This document shows positions 14,001-27,900 of a DNA stretch of 64,000 bases, in pieces. The notes beneath the pieces were generated by a model. The model was given only the letters and a program-made list of their open reading frames with translations, was not told the origin of the DNA and made no database searches. Numbering within the stretch: the first letter of the stretch is position 1; the number at the start of each line of letters is the position of its first letter. A program made the position numbers and the translations under genes. Origin of the DNA: Oenanthe sinensis (taxonomy: Eukaryota; Streptophyta; Magnoliopsida; Apiales; Apiaceae); NCBI GenBank assembly GCA_028671895.1, contig CM053809.1, positions 7,113,501 to 7,177,500 on the forward strand, given 5' to 3'.

Positions 14001-17000
14001 GCTTCATTCTTGACTCGTTTGAACATGGAAATAACTTGTAAACTCTTTTAGGATCATTCTTGCTCATTTGAAATTGAAAGTAATTTGTAACAACTTGAGA
14101 CTTCAGTCTTTACTCGTTTGAACTTGAAATCAACTTGTAGATTCATTCTTGACTCATTAGAACTTGGAAACAACTTGTAAACTAACTTGTAGATTTATTC
14201 TTAACTCATTTGAACATGTAACCAACTTGTAAACCCTTTTAATATCATTCTTGGCTCATTTGAACTTGAAACTAATTTGTAACAACTTGAGACTTCTTTC
14301 TTTACTCGTTTGAACTTGAAAACAACTTGTAGATTCTTTATTGACTCATTAGAACATGGAAACAACTTGTAAACTCTTTTAGGATCATTCTTGGCTCATT
14401 TAAACTTGAAAATAATTTGTAACAACTTGAGACTTCATTCTTTACTCGTTTGAACTTGAAAACAACTTGTAGATTTATTCTTGACTCATTTGAACATCGA
14501 AACAACTTGTAAACTCTTTTAGGATCATTCTTGGCTCAGTTGACCTTGAAAATAATTTGTAACAACTTGAGACTTCATTCTTGATTCGTTTGAACATGGA
14601 AACGACTTATAGCTTCATTCTTGACTCGTTTAAACATGGAAACAACTTGTAAACTCTTTTAGGATCATTCTTGGCTCATTTAAACTTGAAAATAATTTGT
14701 AACAACTTGAGACTTCATTCTTTACTCGTTTGAACATGGAAACAACTTATAGCTTCATTCTTGACTCGTTTGGACATGGAAATAACTTGTAAACTCTTTT
14801 AGGATCATTCTTGGCTCATTTGAACTTGAAAGTAATTTGTAACAACTTGAGACTTCAGTCTTTACTCGTTTGAACTTGAAATGAACTTGTAGATTCATTC
14901 TTGACTCATTAGGACATGGAAACAACTTGTAAACCATTTTAGGATCATTTTTGGCGCATTTGAACATGAAAATAATTCATACCAACTTGAGACTTCATTA
15001 TTGACTCGTTTGAACATGGAAACAACTTATAGCTTCATTCTTGACTCGTTTGAACATGGAAATAACTTGTAAACTCTTTTAGGATCATTCTTGGCTCATT
15101 TGAACTTGAAAGTAATTTGTAACAACTTGATACTTCAGTCTTTACTCGTTTGAACTTGAAATCAACTTGTAGATTCATTCTTGACTCATTAGAACTTGGA
15201 AACAACTTGTAAACTCTTTTAGGATCATTTTTGGCGCATTTGAACATGAAAATAATTCATACCAACTTGAGACTTCGTTATTGACTCGTTTGAACATGGA
15301 AACAACGTATAGCTTCATTCTTGACTCGTTTGAACATGGAAACAACTTGTAAACTCTTTTAGGATCATTCTTGGCTCAGTTGACCTTGAAAACAATTTGT
15401 AACAACTTGAGACTTCATTCTTGACTCATTTGAACATGGAACCAACTTATAAACCAACTTGTAGATTTATTCTTGATTCATTTGAACATGGAACCAACTT
15501 GTAAACCCTTTTAATATCATTCTTGGCTCATTTGAATTTGAAAGTAATTTGTAACAACTTGAGACTTCATTCTTTACTCGTTTGAACTTGAAAACAACTT
15601 GTAGATTCTTTATTGACTCATTAGAACATGGAAACAACTTGTAAACTCTTTTAGGATCATTCTTGGCTCATTTAAACTTGAACATAATTTTTAACAACTT
15701 GAGACTTCATTCTTTAGTCGTTTGAACTTGAAAATAACTTGTAGATTCATTCTTGACTCATTTAGAATATGGAAACAACTTGTAAACCCTTTTAGGATCA
15801 TTTTTGGCTCATTTGAACATGAAAATAATTCATACCTAATTGAGACTTCATTATTGACTCGTTTGAACATGGAAACGACTTATAGCTTCATTCTTGATTC
15901 GTTTAAACATGGAAACAACGTGTAAACTCTTTTAGGATCATTCTTGGCTCATTTGAACTTGAAAATAATTTGTAACAACATGAGACTTCATTCTTTACTC
16001 GTTTGAACTTGAAAACAACTTGTAGATTTATTCTTGACTCCTTTGAACATCGAAACAACTTGTAAACTCTTTTAGGATCACTCTTGTCTCATTTGAACTT
16101 GAAAGTAATTTGTAACAACTTGAGACTTCATTCTTTACTCGTTTGAACTTGAAAACAACTTGTAGATTCATTCTTGACTCATTAGAACATGGAAACAACT
16201 TGTAAACTCTTTTAGAATCATTTTTGGCTCATTTGAACATGATAATTATTCATACCAACTTGAGACTTCATTATTGACTCATTTGAACATGGAAATAACT
16301 TATTGCTTCATTCTTGACTAGTTTGAATATGGAAATAACTTGTAAACTCTTTTAGGATCATTCTTGGCTCATTTGAACTTGAAAGTAATTTGTAACAACT
16401 TGAGACTTCATTCTTTACTCGTTTGAACTTGAAATCAACTTGTAGATTCATTCTTGACTCATTAGATCATGAAAACAACTTTTAAACTCTTTTAGGATCA
16501 TTTTTGGCACATTTGAACATATAATAATTCAGACAAACTTGACACTTCATTATTGACTCGTTTGAACATGGAAACAACTTATAGCTTCATTCTTGACTCG
16601 TTTGAACATAGAAACAACTTGTAAACTCTTTTAGGATCATTCTTGGCTCAGTTGACCTTGAAAACAATTTGTAACAACTTGAGACTTCATTCTTGATTCG
16701 TTTAAACATGGAAACGACTTATAGCTTCATTCTTGACTCGTTAAAACATGGAAACAACTTGTAAACTCTTTTAGGATCATTCTTGGCTCATTTAAACTTG
16801 AAAATAATTTGTAACAACTTGAGACTTCATTCTTTAGTCGTTTGAACATGAAAACAACTTGTAGATTTATTCTTGACTCATTTGAACATGGAACCAACTT
16901 GTAAACCAACTTGTAGATTTATTTTTGACTCATTTGAACATGGAACCAACTTGTAAACCCTTTTAAGATCATTCTTGGCTCATTTGAACTTGAAAGTAAT

Positions 17001-18229
17001 TTGTAACAACTTGAGACTTCATTCTTTACTCGTTTGAACTTGAAAACAACTTGTAGATTCTTTATTGACTCATTAGAACATGGAAACAACTTGTAAACTC
17101 TTTTAGGATCATTCTTGGCTCATTTAAACTTGAACATAATTTTTAACAACTTGAGACTTCATTCTTTAGTCGTTTGAACTTGAAAATAACTTGTAGATTC
17201 ATTCTTGACTCATTTAGAACATGGAAACAACTTGTAAACCCTTTTAGGATCATTTTTGGCTCATTTGAACATGTTAATAATTCATACCAACTTGAGACTT
17301 CATTATTGACTCGTTTGAACATGGAAACGACTTATAGCTTCATTCTTGACTCGTTTAAACATGGAAACAACTTGTAAACTCTTTTAGGATCATTCTTGGC
17401 TCATTTGAACTTGAAAATAATTTGTAACAACATGAGGCTTCATTCTTTACTCGTTTGAACTTGAAAACAACTTGTAGATTTATTCTTGACTCATTTGAAC
17501 ATCGAAACAACTTGTAAACTCTTTTAGGATCATTCTTGGCTCATTTGAACTTGAAAGTAATTTGTAACAACTTGAGACTTCATTCTTTACTCGTTTGAAC
17601 TTGAAAACAACTTGTAGATTCATTCTTGACTCATTAGAACATGGAAACAACTTGTAAACTATTTTAGGATTATTTTTGGCTCATCTGAACATGATAATTA
17701 TTCATACCAACTTGAGACTTAATTATTGACTCATTTGAAAATGGAAATAACTTATAGCCTCATTCTTGACTAGTTTGAACATGGAAATAACTTGTAAACT
17801 CTTTTAGGATCATTCTTGGCTCATTTGAACTTGAAAGTAATTTGTAACAACTTGAGACTTCATTCTTTACTCGTTTGAACATGGAAACAATTTATAGCTC
17901 CTTTCTTGACTCGTTTGAACATGGAAACAACTTGTAAACTCTTTTAGGATCATTCTTGGCTCAGTTGACCTTGAAAACAATTTGTTACAACTAGAGACTT
18001 CATTCTTGATTCGTTTGAACATGGAAACGACTTATAGCTTCATTCTTGACTCGTTTAAACAGGGACACAACTTGTAAACTCTTTTAGGATCATTCTTGGC
18101 TCATTTAAACTTGAAAATAATTTGTAACAACTTGAGACTTCATTATTGACTCATTTGAACATGGAAACAACTTATAGCTTCATTCTTGACTCGTTTGAAC
18201 ATGGAAATAACCTATAAACTCTTTTAGGA

Positions 18230-21200
18230 TCATTCTTGGCTCATTTGAACTTGAAAGTAATTTGTAACAACTTGAGACTTCATTCTTTACTCGTTTGAAC
18301 TTGAAAACAACTTGTAGATTCTTTATTGACTCATTAGAACATGGAAACAACTTGTAAACTCTTTTAGGATCATTCTTGGCTCATTTAAACTTGAACATAA
18401 TTTTTAACAACTTGAGACTTCATTCTTTAGTCGTTTGAACTTGAAAATAACTTGGAGATTCATTCTTGACTCATTTAGAACATGGAAACAACTTGTAAAC
18501 TCTTTTAGGATCATTTTTGGCTCATTTGAACATGAAAATAATTCATACCAACTTGAGACTTCATTATTGACACGTTTCAACATGGAAACGACTTATAGCT
18601 TCATTCTTGACTCGTTTAAACATGGAAACAACTTGTAAACTCTTTTAGGATCATTCTTGGCTCATTTGAACTTGAAAATAATTTGTAACAACTTGAGACT
18701 TCATTCTTTACTCGGTTGAACTTGAAAACAACTTGTAGATTTATTCTTGACTCATTTGAACATCGAAACAACTTGTAAACTCTTTTAGGATCATTCTTGG
18801 CTCAGTTGACCTTGAAAATAATTTGTAACAACTTGAGACTTCATTCTTGATTCGTTTGAACATGGAAACGACTTATAGCTTCATTCTTGACTCGTTTAAA
18901 CATGGAAACAACTTGTAAACTCTTTTAGGATCATTCTTGGCTCATTTAAACTTGAAAATAATTTGTAACAACTTGAGACTTCATTCTTTACTCGTTTGAA
19001 CTTGAAAACAACTTGTAGATTTTATTCTTGACTCATTTGAACATCGAAACAACTTGTAAATTCTTTTAGGATCATTCTTGGCTCATTTGAACTTGAAAGT
19101 AATTTGTAACAACTTGAGACTTCATTCTTTACTCGTTTGAACTTGAAAACAACTTGTAGATTCTTTATTGACTCATTAGAACATGGAAACAACTTGTAAA
19201 CTCTTTTAGGATCATTCTTGGCTCATTTAAACTTGAACATAATTTTTAACAACTTGAGACTTCATTCTTTAGTCGTTTGAACTTGAAAATAACTTGGAGA
19301 TTCATTCTTGACTCATTTAGAACATGGAAACAACTTGTAAACTCTTTTAGGATCATTTTTGGCTCATTTGAACATGAAAATAATTCATACCAACTTGAGA
19401 CTTCATTATTGACACGTTTCAACATGGAAACGACTTATAGCTTCATTCTTGACTCGTTTAAACATGGAAACAACTTGTAAACTCTTTTAGGATCATTCTT
19501 GGCTCATTTGAACTTGAAAATAATTTGTAACAACTTGAGACTTCATTCTTTACTCGGTTGAACTTGAAAACAACTTGTAGATTTATTCTTGACTCATTTG
19601 AACATCGAAACAACTTGTAAACTCTTTTAGGATCATTCTTGGCTCAGTTGACCTTGAAAATAATTTGTAACAACTTGAGACTTCATTCTTGATTCGTTTG
19701 AACATGGAAACGACTTATAGCTTCATTCTTGACTCGTTTAAACATGGAAACAACTTGTAAACTCTTTTAGGATCATTCTTGGCTCATTTAAACTTGAAAA
19801 TAATTTGTAACAACTTGAGACTTCATTCTTTACTCGTTTGAACTTGAAAACAACTTGTAGATTTTATTCTTGACTCATTTGAACATCGAAACAACTTGTA
19901 AATTCTTTTAGGATCATTCTTGGCTCATTTGAACTTGAAAGTAATTTGTAACAACTTGAGACTTCATTCTTTACTCGTTTGAACTTGAAAACAACTTGTA
20001 GATTCTTTATTGACTCATTAGAACATGGAAACAACTTGTAAACTCTTTTAGGATCATTCTTGGCTCATTTAAACTTGAACATAATTTTTAACAACTTGAG
20101 ACTTCATTCTTTAGTCGTTTGAACTTGAAAATAACTTGGAGATTCATTCTTGACTCATTTAGAACATGGAAACAACTTGTAAACTCTTTTAGGATCATTT
20201 TTGGCTCATTTGAACATGAAAATAATTCATACCAACTTGAGACTTCATTATTGACACGTTTCAACATGGAAACGACTTATAGCTTCATTCTTGACTCGTT
20301 TAAACATGGAAACAACTTGTAAACTCTTTTAGGATCATTCTTGGCTCATTTGAACTTGAAAATAATTTGTAACAACTTGAGACTTCATTCTTTACTCGGT
20401 TGAACTTGAAAACAACTTGTAGATTTATTCTTGACTCATTTGAACATCGAAACAACTTGTAAACTCTTTTAGGATCATTCTTGGCTCAGTTGACCTTGAA
20501 AATAATTTGTAACAACTTGAGACTTCATTCTTGATTCGTTTGAACATGGAAACGACTTATAGCTTCATTCTTGACTCGTTTAAACATGGAAACAACTTGT
20601 AAACTCTTTTAGGATCATTCTTGGCTCATTTAAACTTGAAAATAATTTGTAACAACTTGAGACTTCATTCTTTACTCGTTTGAACTTGAAAACAACTTGT
20701 AGATTTTATTCTTGACTCATTTGAACATCGAAACAACTTGTAAACTCTTTTAGGATCATTCTTGGCTCATTTGAACTTGAAAGTAATTTGTAACAACTTG
20801 AGACTTCATTCTTTACTCGTTTGAACTTGAAAACAACTTGTAGATTCTTTATTGACTCATTAGAACATGGAAACAACTTGTAAACTCTTTTAGGATCATT
20901 CTTGGCTCATTTAAACTTGAACATAATTTTTAACAACTTGAGACTTCATTCTTTAGTCGTTTGAACTTGAAAATAACTTGGAGATTCATTCTTGACTCAT
21001 TTAGAACATGGAAACAACTTGTAAACTCTTTTAGGATCATTTTTGGCTCATTTGAACATGAAAATAATTCATACCAACTTGAGACTTCATTATTGACACG
21101 TTTCAACATGGAAACGACTTATAGCTTCATTCTTGACTCGTTTAAACATGGAAACAACTTGTAAACTCTTTTAGGATCATTCTTGGCTCATTTGAACTTG

Positions 21201-21520
21201 AAAATAATTTGAAACAACTTGAGACTTCATTCTTTACTCGTTTGAACTTGAAAACAACTTGTAGATTTATTCTTGACTCATTTGAACATCGAAACAACTT
21301 GTAAACTCTTTTAGGATCATTCTTGGCTCAGTTGACCTTGAAAATAATTTGTAACAACTTGAGACTTCATTCTTGATTCGTTTGAACATGGAAACGACTT
21401 ATAGCTTCATTCTTGACTCGTTTAAACATGGAAACAACTTGTAAACTCTTTTAGGATCATTCTTGGCTCATTTAAACTTGAGAATAATTTGTAACAACTT
21501 GAGACTTCATTCTTTACTCG
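18230..21520. repeat. 842-bp higher-order repeat, about 3.9 copies
   Basis: The segment repeats with a period of 842 bp (six 140-bp units plus 2 bp). Equivalent points fall at 18435, 19277, 20119 and 20961. Diagnostic variants recur at the same offset: CTTGGAGATT in all four copies, CTCGGTTGAAC at about 18713, 19555 and 20397, and an extra T in AGATTTTATTC at about 19018, 19860 and 20702. The copies are nearly identical, which indicates recent homogenisation. The pattern breaks on the left near 18230 and on the right near 21520, where the next subunit changes type. Confidence 0.93.
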
Positions 21521-21914
21521 TTTGAACATGGAAACAACTTATAGCTTCATTCTTGACTCGTTTGGACATGGAAATAACTTGTAAACTCTTTTAGGATCAT
21601 TCTTGGCTCATTTGAACTTGAAAGTAATTTGTAACAACTTGAGACTTCAGTCTTTACTCGTTTGAACTTGAAATCAACTTGTAGATTCATTCTTGACTCA
21701 TTAGGACATGGAAACAACTTGTAAACCATTTTAGGATCATTTTTGGCGCATTTGAACATGAAAATAATTCATACCAACTTGAGACTTCATTATTGACTCG
21801 TTTGAACATGGAAACGACTTATAGCTTCATTCTTGACTCGTTTAAACATGGAAACAACTTGTAAACTCTTTTAGGATCATTTTTGGCTCATTTGAACATG
21901 AAAGTAATTCGTAA

Positions 21915-24900
21915 CAACTTGAGACTTCATTATTGACACGTTTCAACATGGAAACGACTTATAGCTTCATTCTTGACTCGTTTAAACACGGAAACAACTT
22001 GTAAACTCTTTTAGGATCATTCTTGGCTCATTTGAACTTAAAAATAATTTGTAACAACTTGAGACTTAATTCTTTACTCGTTTGAACTTGAAAACAACTT
22101 GTAGATTTATTCTTGACTCATTTGAACATCGAAAGAACTTGTAAACTCTTTTAGGATCATTCTTGGCTCAGTTGACCTTGAAAATAATTTGTAACAACTT
22201 GAGACATCATTCTTGATTCGTTTGAACATGGAAACGACTTATAGCTTCATTCTTGACTCGTTTCAACATGGAAACAACTTGTAAACTCTTTTAGGATCAT
22301 TCTTGGCTCATTTAAACTTGAAAATAATTTGTAACAACTTGAGACTTCATTCTTTACTCGTTTGAACATGGAAACAACTTATAGCTTCATTCTTGACTCG
22401 TTTGGACATGGAAATAACTTGTAAACTCTTTTAGGATCATTCTTGGCTCATTTGAACTTGAAAGTAATTTGTAACAACTTGAGACTTCAGTCTTTACTCG
22501 TTTGAACTTGAAATCAACTTGTAGATTCATTCTTGACTCATTAGGACTTGGAAACAACTTGTAAACCATTTTAGGATCATTTTTGGCGCATTTGAACATG
22601 AAAATAATTCATACCAACTTGTTGAGACTTCATTATTGACTCGTTTGAACATGGAAACAACTTATAGCTTCATTCTTGACTCGTTTGAACATGGAAATAA
22701 CTTGTAAACTCTTTTAGGATCATTCTTGGCTCATTTGAACTTGAAAGTAATTTGTAACAACTTGAGACTTCAGTCTTTACTCGTTTATACTTGAAATCAA
22801 CTTGTAGATTCATTCTTGACTCATTAGAACTTGGAAACAACTTGTAAACTCTTTTAGGATCATTTTTGGCGCATTTGAACATGAAAATAATTCATACCAA
22901 CTTGAGACTTCGTTATTGACTCGTTTGAACATGGAAACAACTTATAGCGTCATTATTGACTCGTTTGAACATGGAAACAACTTGTAAACTCTTTTAGGAT
23001 CATTCTTGGCTCAGTTGACCTTGAAAATAATTTGTAAGAACTTGAGACTTCATTCTTGATTCGTTTGAACATGGAAACGACTTATAGCTTCATTCTTGAC
23101 TCGTTTAAACATGGAAACAACTTGTAAACTCTTTTAGGATCATTCTTGGCTCATTTAAACTTGAAAATAATTTGTAACAACTTGAGACTTCATTCTTTAC
23201 TCGTTTGAACTTGAAAACAACTTGTAGATTTTATTCTTGACTCATTTGAACATCGAAACAACTTGTAAACTCTTTTAGGATCATTCTTGGCTCATTTGAA
23301 CTTGAAAGTAATTTGTAACAACTTGAGACTTCATTCTTTACTCGTTTGAACTTGAAAACAACTTGTAGATTCTTTATTGACTCATTAGAACATGGAAACA
23401 ACTTGTAAACTCTTTTAGGATCATTCTTGGCTCATTTAAACTTGAACATAATTTTTAACAACTTGAGACTTCATTCTTTAGTCGTTTGAACTTGAAAATA
23501 ACTTGGAGATTCATTCTTGACTCATTTAGAACATGGAAACAACTTGTAAACTCTTTTAGGATCATTTTTGGCTCATTTGAACATGAAAATAATTCATACC
23601 AACTTGAGACTTCATTATTGACACGTTTCAACATGGAAACGACTTATAGCTTCATTCTTGACTCGTTTAAACATGGAAACAACTTGTAAACTCTTTTAGG
23701 ATCATTCTTGGCTCATTTGAACTTGAAAATAATTTGTAACAACTTGAGACTTCATTCTTTACTCGGTTGAACTTGAAAACAACTTGTAGATTTATTCTTG
23801 ACTCATTTGAACATCGAAACAACTTGTAAACTCTTTTAGGATCATTCTTGGCTCAGTTGACCTTGAAAATAATTTGTAACAACTTGAGACTTCATTCTTG
23901 ATTCGTTTGAACATGGAAACGACTTATAGCTTCATTCTTGACTCGTTTAAACATGGAAACAACTTGTAAACTCTTTTAGGATCATTCTTGGCTCATTTAA
24001 ACTTGAAAATAATTTGTAACAACTTGAGACTTCATTCTTTACTCGTTTGAACTTGAAAACAACTTGTAGATTTTATTCTTGACTCATTTGAACATCGAAA
24101 CAACTTGTAAACTCTTTTAGGATCATTCTTGGCTCATTTGAACTTGAAAGTAATTTGTAACAACTTGAGACTTCATTCTTTACTCGTTTGAACTTGAAAA
24201 CAACTTGTAGATTCTTTATTGACTCATTAGAACATGGAAACAACTTGTAAACTCTTTTAGGATCATTCTTGGCTCATTTAAACTTGAACATAATTTTTAA
24301 CAACTTGAGACTTCATTCTTTAGTCGTTTGAACTTGAAAATAACTTGGAGATTCATTCTTGACTCATTTAGAACATGGAAACAACTTGTAAACTCTTTTA
24401 GGATCATTTTTGGCTCATTTGAACATGAAAATAATTCATACCAACTTGAGACTTCATTATTGACACGTTTCAACATGGAAACGACTTATAGCTTCATTCT
24501 TGACTCGTTTAAACATGGAAACAACTTGTAAACTCTTTTAGGATCATTCTTGGCTCATTTGAACTTGAAAATAATTTGTAACAACTTGAGACTTCATTCT
24601 TTACTCGTTTGAACTTGAAAACAACTTGTAGATTTATTCTTGACTCATTTGAACATCGAAACAACTTGTAAACTCTTTTAGGATCATTCTTGGCTCAGTT
24701 GACCTTGAAAATAATTTGTAACAACTTGAGACTTCATTCTTGATTCGTTTGAACATGGAAACGACTTATAGCTTCATTCTTGACTCGTTTAAACATGGAA
24801 ACAACTTGTAAACTCTTTTAGGATCATTCTTGGCTCATTTAAACTTGAGAATAATTTGTAACAACTTGAGACTTCATTCTTTACTCGTTTGAACATGGAA

Positions 24901-27900
24901 ACAACTTATAGCTTCATTCTTGACTCGTTTGGACATGGAAATAACTTGTAAACTCTTTTAGGATCATTCTTGGCTCATTTGAACTTGAAAGTAATTTGTA
25001 ACAACTTGAGACTTCAGTCTTTACTCGTTTGAACTTGAAATCAACTTGTAGATTCATTCTTGACTCGATAGGACATGGAAACAACTTGTAAACCATTTTA
25101 GGATCATTTTTGGCGCATTTGAACATGAAAAATTCATACCAACTTGAGACTTCATTATTGACTCGTTTGAACATGGAAACGACTTATAGCTTCATTCTTG
25201 ACTCGTTTAAACATGGAAACAACTTGTAAACTCTTTTAGGATCATTTTTGGCTCATTTGAACATGAAAGTAATTCGTAACAACTTGAGACTTCATTATTG
25301 ACACGTTTCAACATGGAAACGACTTATAGCTTCATTCTTGACTCGTTTAAACACGGAACCAACTTGTAAACTCTTTTAGGATCATTCTTGGCTCATTTGA
25401 ACTTGAAAATAATTTGTAACAACTTGAGACTTAATTCTTTACTCGTTTGAACTTGAAAACAACTTGTAGATTTATTCTTCACTCATTTGAACATCGAAAG
25501 AACTTGTAAACTCTTTTAGGATCATTCTTGGCTCAGTTGACCTTGAAAATAATTTGTAACAACTTGAGACATCATTCTTGATTCGTTTGAACATGGAAAC
25601 GACTTATAGCTTCATTCTTGACTCGTTTCAACATGGAAATAACTTGTAAACTCTTTTAGGATCATTCTTGGCTCATTTAAACTTGAAAATAATTTGTAAC
25701 AACTTGAGACTTCATTCTTTACTCGTTTGAACATGGAAACAACTTATAGCTTCATTCTTGACTCGTTTGGACATGGAAATAACTTGTAAACTCTTTTAGG
25801 ATCATTCTTGGCTCATTTGAACTTGAAAGTAATTTGTAACAACTTGAGACTTCAGTCTTTACTCGTTTGAACTTGAAATCAACTTGTAGATTCATTCTTG
25901 ACTCATTAGGACATGGAAACAACTTGTAAACCATTTTAGGATCATTTTTGGCGCATTTGAACATGAAAATAATTCATACCAACTTGTTGAGACTTCATTA
26001 TTGACTCGTTTGAACATGGAAACAACTTATAGCTTCATTCTTGACTCGTTTGAACATGAAAATAACTTGTAAACTCTTTTAGGATCATTCTTGGCTTATT
26101 TGAACTTGAAAGTAATTTGTAACAACTTGAGACTTCAATCTTTACTCGTTTGAACTTGAAATCAACTTGTAGATGCATTCTTGACTCATTAGAACTTGGA
26201 AACAACTTGTAAACTCTTTTAGGATCATTTTTGGCGCATTTGAACATGAAAATAATTCATACCAACTTGAGACTTCGTTATTGACTCGTTTGAACATGGA
26301 AACAACTTATAGCGTCATTATTGACTCGTTTGAACATGGAAACAACTTGTAAACTCTTTTAGGATCATTCTTGGCTCAGTTGACCTTGAAAACAATTTGT
26401 AAGAACTTGAGACTTCATTCTTGATTCGTTTGAACATGGAAACGACTTATAGCTTCATTCTTGACTCGTTTAAACATGGAAACAACTTGTAAACTCTTTT
26501 AGGATCATTCTTGGCTCATTTAAACTTGAAAATAATTTGTAACAACTTGAGACTTCATTCTTTACTCGTTTGAACTTGAAAACAACTTGTAGATTTTATT
26601 CTTGACTCATTTGAACATCGAAACAACTTGTAAACTCTTTTAGGATCATTCTTGGCTCATTTGAACTTGAAAGTAATTTGTAACAACTTGAGACTTCATT
26701 CTTTACTCGTTTGAACTTGAAAACAACTTGTAGATTTTTTATTGACTCATTAGAACATGGAAACAACTTGTAAACTCTTTTAGGATCATTCTTGGCTCAT
26801 TTAAACTTGAACATAATTTTTAACAACTTGAGACTTCATTCTTTAGTCGTTTGAACTTGAAACTAACTTGGAGATTCATTCTTGACTCATTTAGAACATG
26901 GAAACAACTTGTAAATTCTTTTAGGATCATTTTTGGCTCATTTGAACATGAAAATAATTCATACCAACTTGAGACTTCATTATTGACACGTTTCAACATG
27001 GAAACGACTTATAGCTTCATTCTTGACTCGTTTAAACATGGAAACAACTTGTAAACTCTTTTAGGATCATTCTTGGCTCATTTGAACTTGAAAATAATTT
27101 GTAACAACTTGAGACTTCATTCTTTACTCGTTTGAACTTGAAAACAACTTGTAGATTTATTCTTGACTCATTTGAACATCGAAACAACTTGTAAACTCTT
27201 TTAGGATCATTCTTGGCTCAGTTGACCTTGAAAATAATTTGTAACAACTTGAGACTTCATTCTTGATTCGTTTGAACATGGAAACGACTTATAGCTTCAT
27301 TCTTGACTCGTTTAAACATGGAAACAACTTGTAAACTCTTTTAGGATCATTCTTGGCTCATTTAAACTTGAGAATAATTTGTAACAACTTGAGACTTCAT
27401 TCTTTACTCGTTTGAACATGGAAACAACTTATAGCTTCATTCTTGACTCGTTTGGACATGGAAATAACTTGTAAACTCTTTTAGGATCATTCTTGGCTCA
27501 TTTGAACTTGAAAGTAATTTGTAACAACTTGAGACTTCAGTCTTTACTCGTTTGAACTTGAAATCAACTTGTAGATTCATTCTTGACTCATTAGGACATG
27601 GAAACAACTTGTAAACCATTTTAGGATCATTTTTGGCGCATTTGAACATGAAAATAATTCATACCAACTTGAGACTTCATTATTGACTCGTTTGAACATG
27701 GAAACGACTTATAGCTTCATTCTTGACTCGTTTAAACATGGAAACAACTTGTAAACTCTTTTAGGATCATTTTTGGCTCATTTGAACATGAAAGTAATTC
27801 GTAACAACTTGAGACTTCATTATTGACACGTTTCAACATGGAAACGACTTATAGCTTCATTCTTGACTCGTTTAAACACGGAAACAACTTGTAAACTCTT

